Assembly: GCA_045538755.1 (NCBI GenBank)
Contig: JAZQEC010000008.1
Span: 42,294 to 106,293, forward strand
Origin: UBA1738 sp045538755
GTDB taxonomy: Bacteria > Bacillota > Clostridia > UBA1381
DNA: 64,000 bases
Direction: 5' to 3'
Shown here: piece after piece, positions 7,747-16,024 of the stretch
Numbering within the stretch: position 1 is the first letter of the stretch
Layout of the letters: the number at the start of each line of letters is the position of its first letter
The notes under the pieces: generated by a model
Seen by the model: only the letters and a program-made list of their open reading frames with translations
The model's database searches: none
What the model was told of the DNA's origin: nothing
Made by a program: the position numbers and the translations under genes

Positions 7747-9012
7747 ATGTTAGACATAAAATTATTGAGAACAGAGCCAGATAAAATTCGTGAGGCGCTA
7801 AAAAACCGCTGCAGCGATCTTGATATTACACCGGCAATTGAGCTTGACGCAACTCGCCGTGAAATTCTTGCGCAGGTTGAGAGTATGAAAGCGAAGCAAA
7901 ACGAAATCACAAAGCAGATTCCGGCTATGAAAAAGGCAGGCGAGAATACAGACCAGATTTTTGCGGAAATGAAGGAACTTTCGAGCGAAATCAAGGAACT
8001 GGACACAAAAGTTGCCGAAATTGATGAAAAATTAAGAGATTTTATGCTCCGAATTCCGAATATTCCGTCGGACAAGAGCCCGATTGGCAAAGATGATGCG
8101 GACAATGTGGAAATAAGAAAATGGTCACAGCCAAAGGAGTTTGACTTTGAGGCAAAAGCACATTGGGACATCGGAACAAACCTTGACATCCTTGACTTTG
8201 ACCGAGGTGCAAAGATTGCAGGAACACGATTTACTGTGTATAAAGGCTTAGGAGCGAGACTTGAGAGAAGTGTCATTCAGTATTTTTTAAATACACATAC
8301 CGAGCACGGATATACTGAAATTTTTCCGCCGTATATGGTAAACAGAGCATCGATGACAGGCACAGGCCAGCTTCCGAAATTCGAAGAAGATGCATTTAAG
8401 GTATCAAATAATGGATATTTCTTAATCCCGACTGCAGAAGTTCCTGTTACAAACCTTCACAGAGATGAAATTTTGGACGGAACAAAGCTTCCTGTTAAAT
8501 ACTGCGCATATTCAGCGTGCTTTAGAGCAGAAGCTGGTTCTGCCGGAAGAGATACAAGAGGTCTTATCCGTCAGCATCAGTTTAATAAGGTAGAGCTTGT
8601 TAAGTTTGCAAAGCCAGAAGAATCGTATAAAGAGCTTGAATCTTTAACAAATGATGCAGAAAGACTTTTGCAGGGACTTGGAATACCATACAGAGTTGTA
8701 TGCTTGTCAACAGGCGATTTGGGCTTCTCATCAGCCTGCACCTACGATATTGAGGTATGGATGCCGAGCTATGGCAGATATGTTGAAATCTCGTCCTGCT
8801 CTAACTTTGAAGACTATCAGGCAAGACGTGCAAATATAAGGTACAAAGACAATGTAAAGGATAAGGCACAGTTTGTGCATACATTAAACGGTTCAGGACT
8901 TGCTGTCGGAAGAACTGTTGCGGCTATTTTGGAAAATTATCAGAATGCAGACGGAACTGTTACTGTTCCTGAAGCGCTTGTTCCGTATATGGGTACTGAT
9001 ATTATTAAATAG
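7747..9012 (+). CDS. serS: Seryl-tRNA synthetase
   Basis: A 421-residue class II aminoacyl-tRNA synthetase that charges tRNA-Ser (and tRNA-Sec where present) with serine. The N-terminal long antiparallel coiled-coil arm (about residues 30-105), which grips the tRNA, is clear. The catalytic domain has class II motif 2 (FRAEAGSAGRDTRGLIRQHQ) and motif 3 (NGSGLAVGRTVAAILEN). Length is typical. The start follows GGAGAG at 7 bases. serS close to parAB is common near the origin in Firmicutes. A terminator-like hairpin follows at 9021. Confidence 0.97.
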   Translation: MLDIKLLRTEPDKIREALKNRCSDLDITPAIELDATRREILAQVESMKAKQNEITKQIPAMKKAGENTDQIFAEMKELSSEIKELDTKVAEIDEKLRDFMLRIPNIPSDKSPIGKDDADNVEIRKWSQPKEFDFEAKAHWDIGTNLDILDFDRGAKIAGTRFTVYKGLGARLERSVIQYFLNTHTEHGYTEIFPPYMVNRASMTGTGQLPKFEEDAFKVSNNGYFLIPTAEVPVTNLHRDEILDGTKLPVKYCAYSACFRAEAGSAGRDTRGLIRQHQFNKVELVKFAKPEESYKELESLTNDAERLLQGLGIPYRVVCLSTGDLGFSSACTYDIEVWMPSYGRYVEISSCSNFEDYQARRANIRYKDNVKDKAQFVHTLNGSGLAVGRTVAAILENYQNADGTVTVPEALVPYMGTDIIK

Positions 9013-9020
9013 TAATTGTA

Positions 9021-9046
9021 AACGGGGCATAAAATTGCCTCGTTTT
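9021..9046 (+). terminator. Terminator after serS
   Basis: AACGGGGC (9021-9028) pairs with GCCTCGTT (9037-9044) with one G-T, followed by a short T run (TTTT). Moderate strength. Confidence 0.6.
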
Positions 9047-9283
9047 GTTATGGTGCGGAAACCAGGTTCTCTTTTGTTTAGGAAAATGAAGAAAGAATTT
9101 GCATTTAAAAAGGGAAAGAGAAGCTGGCAAGAACTTTATTTAAAACACGACGGGTTATGCATAAACAAGTGCAAAAATGGAATTAATATAAAATCATTAT
9201 GTAAACCAATGTATAAAGCTGTCCACACGCCTAAATTTTACTTTCAACATCAAAAAGTATTGATTTATGTGGATTTCTCGAAG

Positions 9284-9509
9284 TTATCCATCTTATCCAC
9301 ATACTTATCCTACACAAAATGAGGATTGGCAAATGGCTTAAACACGTAAATGTTGAATTTTTTTGGTGGTTTACAAAAAATTATGCGAGTTTTCCACAAA
9401 ATACGACTAAGTTTTACACATTTATCCATTTTGCGATGTTGAAAGAAGGAAAGACCCGCATAACCATGCGTATAGCGACCTAAAGAGAGTTATCCACACC
9501 TGTTGATAA
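9284..9509 (+). other. DnaA-box cluster: candidate replication origin or DnaA-binding locus
   Basis: The 539-base gap between serS and trmK holds no credible gene but a cluster of DnaA-box-like 9-mers. TTATCCACA is perfect at 9293-9301 and 9490-9498. One-mismatch forms are TTTTCCACA (9390-9398) and, on the other strand, TTATCAACA (9501-9509). Two-mismatch forms are TTATCCATC (9284-9292) and TTATCCATT (9422-9430); further weaker boxes lie at about 9220-9280. Most point the same way, and the gap is AT-rich. With parABS 2-6 kb away this is a plausible oriC, or a DnaA-titrating cluster; dnaA itself is not in the window. Confidence 0.6.
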
Positions 9510-9551
9510 AAAGCTGTATAACTGAATTTTTATACAAGAAGGGGTTTTTTA

Positions 9552-10229
9552 ATGATTACACCAAGACTTGAAATGATTTTAAGGCATATTGAAGGGAAGT
9601 CCTGTGCAGATATCGGAACGGATCATGCATATATTCCGATAAAGCTTGCCGAGAAAGGTATTCGTGTCATTGCAACCGACATTCGTCCAGGGCCGCTTGA
9701 AATGGGCAGAATAAATGCTGAAAAACACGGCCGGAAAATTGAGTTTAGGCTGGGCGGTGGTCTTAGCAAGATAGCGAAAAATGAAGTTGAGACCATAATC
9801 ATTGCCGGTATGGGCGGCGAAATGATAGAAAAAATCATTTCAGAAGATGAAGAAAAGGCACGAAGCTCTGTTTTAATACTTCAGCCAATGAATTCACAAT
9901 ATGAGCTAAGGCGGTATCTTTTTGAAAACAATTTCCGCATTGAAAAGGAAGATATTGCAATAGAAGGTTTTAAAGTTTATAATTTAATGGTGGTAAAAAG
10001 CGGCGCATCAAAACGCTATGAACGAGAAATTGACCTTCATCTTCCTAAAATGCTTTATTCGCACGAGGTGTTTCCAAAGCTTTTGGAAAAGAAAAAACGT
10101 GAATTTGTAAGGATTTATGAAGGACTGATGCAAAGTGCGGAGAAAAAAACGGAGGAAATCGAAAAAATGAGGTCGCTAATTTGCGATATTGAAGAAATTG
10201 AAGGGAGAAAAAAGAGTGAAACTATATAA
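9552..10229 (+). CDS. trmK: tRNA (adenine(22)-N1)-methyltransferase, TrmK family
   Basis: A 225-residue SAM-dependent methyltransferase of the TrmK family, which makes m1A22 in bacterial tRNAs. The Rossmann motif I is SCADIGTDHAYIPI (about residues 17-30); the acidic DIRPGPLEMG and the catalytic-region IIAGMGGEMI and LQPMNSQYELR motifs follow. The C-terminal part is a helical coiled coil. The start follows AAGGGG. It overlaps the next gene by 14 bases; TrmK next to a Nif3-like gene is a recurrent Firmicutes arrangement, which supports both calls. Confidence 0.92.
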   Translation: MITPRLEMILRHIEGKSCADIGTDHAYIPIKLAEKGIRVIATDIRPGPLEMGRINAEKHGRKIEFRLGGGLSKIAKNEVETIIIAGMGGEMIEKIISEDEEKARSSVLILQPMNSQYELRRYLFENNFRIEKEDIAIEGFKVYNLMVVKSGASKRYEREIDLHLPKMLYSHEVFPKLLEKKKREFVRIYEGLMQSAEKKTEEIEKMRSLICDIEEIEGRKKSETI

Positions 10230-10974
10230 AATTATAGAGGTCTTGGAAAAAGCATTCCCGACGGAGTGTGCTTGTGAATGGGACAATGTAGGGCTTCTTG
10301 TGGGCGATGAAAACAGGGACATAAAAAAAGTCTTGGCAGTGCTTGATGTAACCAATGAAGCTGTGGAAAAGGCGATAGAACTTGGTGCCGAGCTCATATT
10401 ATCGCATCATCCTGTGTTCTTTGCGCCTATAAAGAGAATAAACACGGAAACTCCTGACGGAAAAATGATTATGAAAGCCATTGAAAAAAAGATAAACATT
10501 TATGCGGCGCACACGAATTGTGATGTGGCAGACTGCGGAATAAATGCTCGTCTTGCAGAAATTTTTGAGCTTCAAAATACTGAACCTCTTGAAGACAACG
10601 GCCTTGGAAGGATAGGAAATCTTGCAGACAAAATGAGTTTTGGAGATTTTGCCAAGCTTTGCAAATGTAAGCTAAATACACCATACGTTCGAATTTGTGG
10701 GGACATAAAACAAAATGTAAAAAGAATTGCCATAGGGTCAGGAGCTTGTTCTGACAGTATCCCTGCGGCAATAGAAAAGGGTGCTTACGTTATGATAACA
10801 GGGGACACAAAATATCACGAGATGCTTGATGCAAAAGAACTGGGCATAAGCATAATTGATGCAGGGCATTATCCGACCGAAATCATTGTTACTGATATTT
10901 TTGAAAAAGTACTTTCAGAATGTGACGTGAAAGTTGAAAAGTATCTTGCAAGCGATGTGTTCCGCTATATTTAA
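10216..10974 (+). CDS. Nif3-like dinuclear metal-centre protein (YbgI/YqfO family)
   Basis: About 252 residues from a GTG at 10216, which lies 8 bases after GGGAG; a TTG at 10189 is a weaker alternative. The sequence has the metal-binding LILSHHPVFF (about residues 58-67), AAHTNCDVADCGIN and ITGDTKYHEM, GHYPTEI motifs of the hexameric Nif3/YbgI family. Members are often annotated as GTP cyclohydrolase I type 2, but their true reaction is unsettled. The gene overlaps trmK and precedes rmuC. Confidence 0.9.
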   Translation: MKLYKIIEVLEKAFPTECACEWDNVGLLVGDENRDIKKVLAVLDVTNEAVEKAIELGAELILSHHPVFFAPIKRINTETPDGKMIMKAIEKKINIYAAHTNCDVADCGINARLAEIFELQNTEPLEDNGLGRIGNLADKMSFGDFAKLCKCKLNTPYVRICGDIKQNVKRIAIGSGACSDSIPAAIEKGAYVMITGDTKYHEMLDAKELGISIIDAGHYPTEIIVTDIFEKVLSECDVKVEKYLASDVFRYI

Positions 10975-10984
10975 GGAGGTTTTT

Positions 10985-12217
10985 ATGACAGACATATTTT
11001 TAATAATACTGACGGTCTTGGTCATTATCTTGATTTTATTGTCCCTATTTAAAAAGGGAACAAGTGATAGTCCTAAAACAATCGAAACAATAAAGCTTTT
11101 AGGAGATATGATATCGAAAAATCAAAAGGAAACAGACGAATATCAGTCAAAAAAGTTTTTGGAAATAGACAAAAACATAACTGAAAAACAGGGCGAAATG
11201 AACAAGGCAGTTTTGGGAAGCCTTACACAGATGGAAGAGAGATTTAAAACCTTTGAGCAGGGAAATGAGCAGAGGCTTGAAGCGATGCGGGAGGTTATGA
11301 TGAAGAGCCTGCTTGCTATGCAGGAAGATAACTCTAAAAAGCTTGAGGATATGCGAAAAACCGTTGATGAAAAGCTGCAGAAAACTCTTGAGGAGAAAAT
11401 GAGCGAATCCTTCAAAATGGTAAGTGAACGTTTGGAGCAGGTTTATAAAGGTCTCGGTGAAATGCAAACGCTTGCGACCGGTGTCGGAGACCTCAAAAAA
11501 GTGCTTTCCAACGTAAAAACAAGAGGTATTTTGGGCGAAATTCAGCTCGGAGCAATTTTGAAGGAGATACTTTCGCCGGAGCAGTATGAGGAAAACGTGG
11601 TAACGGTTCCGCAAAGTAAAAATCCGGTGGAATTTGCGGTGAAAATGCCGAACGAAAACGGGTTTGTATATTTGCCGATTGACTCAAAGTTCCCAGGTGA
11701 TGCATTTTATGATTTACAAAATGCGTATGAAGAGGGAGATACAGAAAAAATAAAGGCGGCGATGTCGGTACTCATGGCGCGTATAAAGGCATTTGCAAAA
11801 GACATACATGACAAATATATCGAACCACCGCATACGACGGATTTTGCAATTATGTTTTTGCCGTTTGAAGGGCTTTATGCAGAGGTGGTAAATCAGGGAA
11901 TGGTGGAGACTTTGCAGAATACATATAAAGTAAATATAGCAGGTCCGAGCACAATGGCGGCACTTTTAAATTCGCTTCAAATGGGCTTTAAAACTCTGGC
12001 AATCCAAAAACGCAGTGTAGAAGTGTGGAATGTGCTGTCTGCGGTTAAAACTGAATTTGATAAGTTTGGAAGTGTGCTTGAAGCAACGCAAAACCGTCTT
12101 GATCAGGCAAATCGTGAGCTTGACAAGCTGGTCGGAACAAGAACCCGTGCAATTCAGAAAAAGCTTAAGGAAGTTGAAGCCTTAGAAGGTGTCGGGCTGG
12201 AGGAAATCGAGGAATAA
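10985..12217 (+). CDS. rmuC: DNA recombination protein RmuC family
   Basis: About 410 residues. An N-terminal membrane anchor (about 3-22, IFLIILTVLVIILILLSLF) is followed by a long coiled coil (about 40-170) and the conserved RmuC domain (GILGEIQLGAILKEILSPEQY, PIDSKFPGDAFYDL, MFLPFEGLYAEV, IAGPSTMAALLNSL). RmuC limits inversions at short inverted repeats in E. coli and has a predicted nuclease fold. The start at 10985 follows GGAGG at 5 bases and gives the expected membrane N-terminus; an earlier in-frame ATG lies inside the previous gene. Confidence 0.93.
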   Translation: MTDIFLIILTVLVIILILLSLFKKGTSDSPKTIETIKLLGDMISKNQKETDEYQSKKFLEIDKNITEKQGEMNKAVLGSLTQMEERFKTFEQGNEQRLEAMREVMMKSLLAMQEDNSKKLEDMRKTVDEKLQKTLEEKMSESFKMVSERLEQVYKGLGEMQTLATGVGDLKKVLSNVKTRGILGEIQLGAILKEILSPEQYEENVVTVPQSKNPVEFAVKMPNENGFVYLPIDSKFPGDAFYDLQNAYEEGDTEKIKAAMSVLMARIKAFAKDIHDKYIEPPHTTDFAIMFLPFEGLYAEVVNQGMVETLQNTYKVNIAGPSTMAALLNSLQMGFKTLAIQKRSVEVWNVLSAVKTEFDKFGSVLEATQNRLDQANRELDKLVGTRTRAIQKKLKEVEALEGVGLEEIEE

Positions 12218-12282
12218 ACCTGTGATATATCCTTAATTTCACAGGCATTCTTGTCAAAAATCAATAAGGCATCGGCGAAAAT

Positions 12283-12300
12283 TTGTTAATTTTATAACAA
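12283..12300. promoter_or_regulatory. Rex (NADH/NAD+ sensor) operator upstream of the hydrogenase operon
   Basis: TTGTTAATTTTATAACAA matches the clostridial Rex consensus TTGTTAANNNNTTAACAA with one mismatch. It lies 107 bases before hndA. Rex represses NADH-consuming fermentative genes when NADH is low, so control of this NADH-linked hydrogenase is expected. The remaining gap (12218-12406) holds a short CCTGTGA/TCACAGG hairpin at about 12219-12245 and a TATAAT near 12357, without a clear -35. Confidence 0.75.
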
Positions 12301-12406
12301 TATTTGAAATGTCACAGTTTTTTTAAAATATAATGTAGATTTTTATTTTATTATGTGATATAATCATAATCAGGCTATAATGCAAAAACGGATAAGGAGG
12401 AAAAAA

Positions 12407-12901
12407 ATGAATAAAGCAAGTACAATGCCATTTAAAGGCACTAAAGAACAGGAAGCAAAACTTATGGAAGTAATTGCTGCTCGCAAGGATGACGACGGAG
12501 CTGTAATTCCTGTACTTCACGAAGCACAGGCAATTTACGGATATCTTCCGATAGAGGTTCAGGAAATGATATCAGAAGGACTAAACGTACCTCTTGCTGA
12601 AATATATGGAATAGTAACTTTTTATACACAGTTTTCGCTTAATCCAAAGGGAGAATATCAAATCGGGGTATGTCTTGGAACCGCGTGCTATGTAAAGGGC
12701 TCAGGCGATATTCTTGAAAAGTTAAAAGAACGTCTGGGAATTGACGTTGGAGAATGCACTCCGGATGGAAAGTTCTCGCTTGACGCAACACGTTGTATAG
12801 GTGCGTGCGGTCTTGCGCCGGTACTCACTGTAAATGATGAAGTTTACGGCCGTCTTGAGGTTAAGGACGTAGACGATATATTGGCGAAATACAACAATTA
12901 A
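12407..12901 (+). CDS. hndA: NADH-linked hydrogenase subunit A, thioredoxin-like [2Fe-2S] (NuoE/HndA)
   Basis: About 164 residues, the NuoE-type 24-kDa subunit of an NAD(P)H-dependent or bifurcating [FeFe] hydrogenase. It has an N-terminal helical domain and a thioredoxin-like [2Fe-2S] domain with ligands in CLGTACYVKG and CIGACGLAP (four Cys). The ATG at 12407 follows GGAGG; an upstream in-frame ATG lacks a site. It heads a ten-gene plus-strand operon ending in the catalytic subunit, behind a Rex-type operator. Between it and the other structural subunits lies a six-gene regulatory block, an arrangement seen in some Clostridia. Confidence 0.93.
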   Translation: MNKASTMPFKGTKEQEAKLMEVIAARKDDDGAVIPVLHEAQAIYGYLPIEVQEMISEGLNVPLAEIYGIVTFYTQFSLNPKGEYQIGVCLGTACYVKGSGDILEKLKERLGIDVGECTPDGKFSLDATRCIGACGLAPVLTVNDEVYGRLEVKDVDDILAKYNN

Positions 12902-12911
12902 GGAGAAAAGT

Positions 12912-13271
12912 ATGTTATTATCTGATATAAAATCAATTTTAAATGCTTCTGTCCTAAGCGGAGAAACAGATGCAGAACTTGGCGAAAAGGAAATCTATGC
13001 CGCATTCGGAAGTGACCTTATGAGTGACGTTCTTGCATTTGTAAAGGACCAGTCCTTGCTTTTGACAGGGCTTATAAATTCACAGGTGATACGTACTGCA
13101 GAAATGATGGATATTGTTGCTGTTTGCTTTGTTCGAGGTAAGGTCCCTGCTGATGATGTTATAGAGCTTGCGAGAGAAAAGGGAATAACCCTTCTTTCTA
13201 CCTCACTGACGCTTTACACATCTTCCGGAAAATTGTATGCCGAGGGCATCAGGGGGAACAGCGATGATTAA
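12912..13271 (+). CDS. DRTGG-domain protein (first copy)
   Basis: A 119-residue protein resembling the DRTGG domain, a small ligand-binding module found beside CBS domains and in hydrogenase operons. It opens MLLSDIKSILNASVLSGETD and contains the characteristic VIRTAEMMDIVAVCFVRGK and ITLLSTSLTLY segments. No enzyme motif is seen. AAGGAG precedes the start. It overlaps the next HATPase gene by 8 bases. A second DRTGG protein is encoded after the HydS-like gene. Its ligand is unknown; a signalling role is inferred from the neighbours. Confidence 0.8.
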   Translation: MLLSDIKSILNASVLSGETDAELGEKEIYAAFGSDLMSDVLAFVKDQSLLLTGLINSQVIRTAEMMDIVAVCFVRGKVPADDVIELAREKGITLLSTSLTLYTSSGKLYAEGIRGNSDD

Positions 13272-13674
13272 AACTTATGAAATATCCGGAGAGGATTTTT
13301 CTTTGGCAGGAGAGGCATCGAGCAATTTTAAATCAGTTTTAAAAAGGCTTGGTATTGCGCCTGAGGTGGTAAGACGTGTTTCTATTGCGATGTATGAAGC
13401 GGAGATAAACACGATTATTCACGGAGGCGGCGGCGAATGTACGGCAGAGATTTCGGGGAAGGAAATAAAGGTTATCTTTTCGGATAACGGACCGGGAATT
13501 GCCAACATCGACCTTGCTATGCAAGAGGGATATTCTACTGCCAGTGACCGAATCCGCGAGCTTGGATTTGGTGCAGGAATGGGACTTCCGAACATTAAAA
13601 AGTACACAGATGATATGCAAATTGAAACGGCTCCCGGAAAGGGAACGACACTGACATTGATTATAAATCTGTGA
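13264..13674 (+). CDS. HATPase-domain protein, RsbW/RsbT-like (anti-sigma kinase type)
   Basis: About 136 residues consisting only of a GHKL ATPase domain: N box YEAEINTIIHGG, G1 box FSDNGPGI, G2 region GFGAGMGLPNIKKY. There is no histidine dimerisation domain, so it resembles the stand-alone serine kinases RsbW, RsbT and SpoIIAB. The ATG at 13264 lies after GGGGG within the end of the DRTGG gene. It may act on a partner in the adjacent HydS-like sensory module; no anti-anti-sigma (STAS) protein is encoded beside it. Confidence 0.88.
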   Translation: MIKTYEISGEDFSLAGEASSNFKSVLKRLGIAPEVVRRVSIAMYEAEINTIIHGGGGECTAEISGKEIKVIFSDNGPGIANIDLAMQEGYSTASDRIRELGFGAGMGLPNIKKYTDDMQIETAPGKGTTLTLIINL

Positions 13675-13683
13675 GGTGAAATT

Positions 13684-14967
13684 ATGTCATATTTCCACTC
13701 GGTTACTCTTGATAAAAGCAAGTGTCACGGCTGTACGAACTGTATTGCACACTGTCCGACAGAGGCAATAAGAGTGCGTCACGGCAAGGCAAAGATTATA
13801 AAGCCTCGCTGTATAGACTGCGGCGAGTGTATAAGAGTGTGCCAGTCACACGCAAAGATTGTTGCGGCAGACGACTTTTCAATGCTGGACAATTTTAAGT
13901 ATAATGTGGCTATGCCGGCACCGTCATTTTACAGTCAGTTTAAAAATGAAACAAGCGTTGATGAAATCTTGACGGCATTTTTGAAAATTGGCTTTGACGA
14001 TGTTTTCGAGGTGGCTCGCGGTGCTGAATATGTAAGTGCTGCAACAAGAAAACTGCTTTTAGAAGGAAATCTTAAAAAGCCGATTATAAGCTCGGCGTGT
14101 CCGGCTGTTTTGAGGCTTATGACAGAACGTTTTCCTGAACTTTTAGAGCACGTTTTGAACATTATATCGCCGATGGAAGCGGCAGCGATGCTGGCAAGGG
14201 AAGATGCCCGCAAAAAAACAGGACTTTCAGACGATGAAATCGGGATATTCTTCATTTCGCCGTGTCCTGCAAAGGTAACAAGTATAAAATCACCGCTGAC
14301 ATTGGAAAAATCCTATGTAAGCGGAGCGATTTCGGTAAAGGATGCGTTTATGAAAATCCGTCCGTTAATCGGAAACCTTGACGAGGTTAAACCTCTTTCT
14401 GTTTCGGGAAGAGACGGGATTTTCTGGGCGAGAAGCGGCGGCGAATGTAGAGGCTCTGGAGCCTATGATTACATAGCCGTTGACGGCATAAATAATGTCA
14501 TAAATGTCCTTGAGGAAATCGAATACGGTAAAGTAAAAGACGTGGAATTCATTGAGCTTTCTGCTTGTATAAGCGGTTGCTCAGGCGGACCTTTAAATGT
14601 GGTAAATCCGTTTATTGCGTCCAGACGAATTACACAGACCTCAAAAGCACGTGATGTATCACCTGAACCACAAAACCTTGATATTGAAAAACTAAAATGG
14701 CAAAAGAAGGTTGTGGGGAGGACACATTCGGGACTTGATGAGGATTTTGATAAAGCTATGGAAAAAATGGAGAGAATGGATGAGCTTTGTGAGCGGCTTC
14801 CTAAGATGGACTGCGGCTCATGCGGAGCACCATCGTGTAAAGCTCTTGCTGAGGATATAGTCAGAGGCTATGCAAGTGAAAAAGACTGCATTTTTGTTAT
14901 GAGAGAGGAAATTAAAAAACTCGCAAAACAGCTCATTGACTTAAACGAAGCCTTTGATGAAAAATAA
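13684..14967 (+). CDS. Putative sensory [FeFe]-hydrogenase (HydS-like)
   Basis: 427 residues: two N-terminal [4Fe-4S] clusters (Cys 14, 17, 20, 24 and 43, 46, 49, 53), an H-cluster hydrogenase domain, and a C-terminal [4Fe-4S] Fe-S domain (CGSCGAPSCK, then a later Cys) plus a short helix. H-cluster motifs are divergent: L1 is SSACPAV (canonical TSCCPGW/TSCSPGW), with Ala in place of the proton-transfer Cys; L2 is SPCPAK, without the usual Glu; L3 is SACISGCSGG. The four cluster-binding Cys are kept. This combination is that of HydS proteins, thought to sense H2 rather than turn it over fast. No PAS domain is seen. Confidence 0.85.
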   Translation: MSYFHSVTLDKSKCHGCTNCIAHCPTEAIRVRHGKAKIIKPRCIDCGECIRVCQSHAKIVAADDFSMLDNFKYNVAMPAPSFYSQFKNETSVDEILTAFLKIGFDDVFEVARGAEYVSAATRKLLLEGNLKKPIISSACPAVLRLMTERFPELLEHVLNIISPMEAAAMLAREDARKKTGLSDDEIGIFFISPCPAKVTSIKSPLTLEKSYVSGAISVKDAFMKIRPLIGNLDEVKPLSVSGRDGIFWARSGGECRGSGAYDYIAVDGINNVINVLEEIEYGKVKDVEFIELSACISGCSGGPLNVVNPFIASRRITQTSKARDVSPEPQNLDIEKLKWQKKVVGRTHSGLDEDFDKAMEKMERMDELCERLPKMDCGSCGAPSCKALAEDIVRGYASEKDCIFVMREEIKKLAKQLIDLNEAFDEK

Positions 14968-14988
14968 AAGAAAGACCTGGTATGCTTT

Positions 14989-15318
14989 ATGAAAGTATCG
15001 GAACTTATAAAAAAGCTTAATCTGGAACTGATTACAAGCCCGGACTTTGCCGATCGGGAAGTAACAGGCTGTTATATCGGCGACCTTTTGAGCTGGGTTA
15101 TGGGAAAAGCACAGCAAGGTGATGCATGGATAACGATAATGAATAACATCAATATTGTTGCAGTAGCATCGCTCACGGATTGTGCGTGTATAATCCTTTG
15201 CGAAGGCGTTTCGGTAGAGGACAGCGTTATTGAAAAAGCAAATAACGAAGAAATAATAATTTTAAAAAGCGATGAAACTGCTTACAGCCTTGCTTTAAGG
15301 CTTGGCGGAGAACTCTGA
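14989..15318 (+). CDS. DRTGG-domain protein (second copy)
   Basis: A 109-residue DRTGG-like protein (MKVSELIKKLNLELI, VTGCYIGDLLSWVM, INIVAVASLTDCACIILCEG). It is distantly similar in layout to the first DRTGG protein of the operon but not a close duplicate. No strong ribosome binding site is visible before the ATG at 14989, so translation may depend on coupling from upstream. The PHP gene begins one base after its stop. Function unknown; signalling role inferred from position between the HydS-like and PHP genes. Confidence 0.75.
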   Translation: MKVSELIKKLNLELITSPDFADREVTGCYIGDLLSWVMGKAQQGDAWITIMNNINIVAVASLTDCACIILCEGVSVEDSVIEKANNEEIIILKSDETAYSLALRLGGEL

Positions 15319-15319
15319 T

Positions 15320-16018
15320 ATGATTTACTATGATTTCCATATCCATTCGGCACTTTCGCCTTGTGGCGATAAGGATATGACACCAAACAATATTGTAAAT
15401 ATGGCGGCTCTTTCAGGGCTTGGCGCTATTGCAATTTCAGACCACAATTCGGTAGGGAATGTAAGAGCGGCAGCCGAGGTCGGAAAGGCTTGCGGTGTTA
15501 CAGTGATTGCCGGAATGGAGATTGAAACTTGTGAAGAAGTTCATATTTTGACGCTTTATCCGTCGATAGATGCGGCAGAGGAAGCGGCAAAGGTTATATA
15601 TAGGAGTCTTCCTGACATAAAAAACCGCCCTGAGATTTTTGGGGAGCAGGTTTTTATGGACGAAGACGACAATATAACCGGATATGAAGAAAAGCTTTTA
15701 ATTTCGCCGTCATCGCTTTCTATAAATGAAGCTTTTGATTTAGTGAAGTCGGTAGGCGGAATATTTATTCCGGCGCACGTTGACAGACATTCTTACAGCG
15801 TGTATACAAATCTGGGATTTATGCCCGATGATATCGACATAAAAAATATTGAGGTTTCAAAAAGTACCGCCGACTTATCGGCATATCTTGCATCTCGTCC
15901 GGAGCTTTTAAAATATAGAGTTTTCCGGAACTCCGATGCACATTATCTTGCAGATATTTCGATAGCGGAGGCATATTTGGATGAAAAAAACATCTATGAC
16001 ATTTTTAAACAGAGGTAA
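15320..16018 (+). CDS. PHP-domain metal-dependent phosphoesterase
   Basis: About 232 residues of the PHP (polymerase and histidinol phosphatase) superfamily. Metal-binding motifs visible are DFHIHSALSPCG near the N-terminus, ISDHNSVGN, the Glu in GMEIETCEEVH, FIPAHVDRH and RNSDAHYL at the C-terminus. Family members cleave phosphomonoesters or phosphodiesters such as 3',5'-nucleoside bisphosphates. The ATG at 15320 follows GGAG. It sits inside the hydrogenase operon with DRTGG and HATPase proteins, suggesting it dephosphorylates a signalling molecule or protein there, which is inference. Confidence 0.85.
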   Translation: MIYYDFHIHSALSPCGDKDMTPNNIVNMAALSGLGAIAISDHNSVGNVRAAAEVGKACGVTVIAGMEIETCEEVHILTLYPSIDAAEEAAKVIYRSLPDIKNRPEIFGEQVFMDEDDNITGYEEKLLISPSSLSINEAFDLVKSVGGIFIPAHVDRHSYSVYTNLGFMPDDIDIKNIEVSKSTADLSAYLASRPELLKYRVFRNSDAHYLADISIAEAYLDEKNIYDIFKQR

Positions 16019-16024
16019 TTGCAA

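Noticed and set aside
8900..9322. Open frame of 140 codons over the end of serS into the DnaA-box region
   Set aside because: Its start is inside serS in another frame, there is no ribosome binding site, and its codons read through DnaA boxes; composition is not protein-like.
13684..14967. Second catalytic hydrogenase in the operon
   Set aside because: L1 lacks the proton-transfer Cys and L2 is changed, so a sensor role is more likely than fast H2 turnover.
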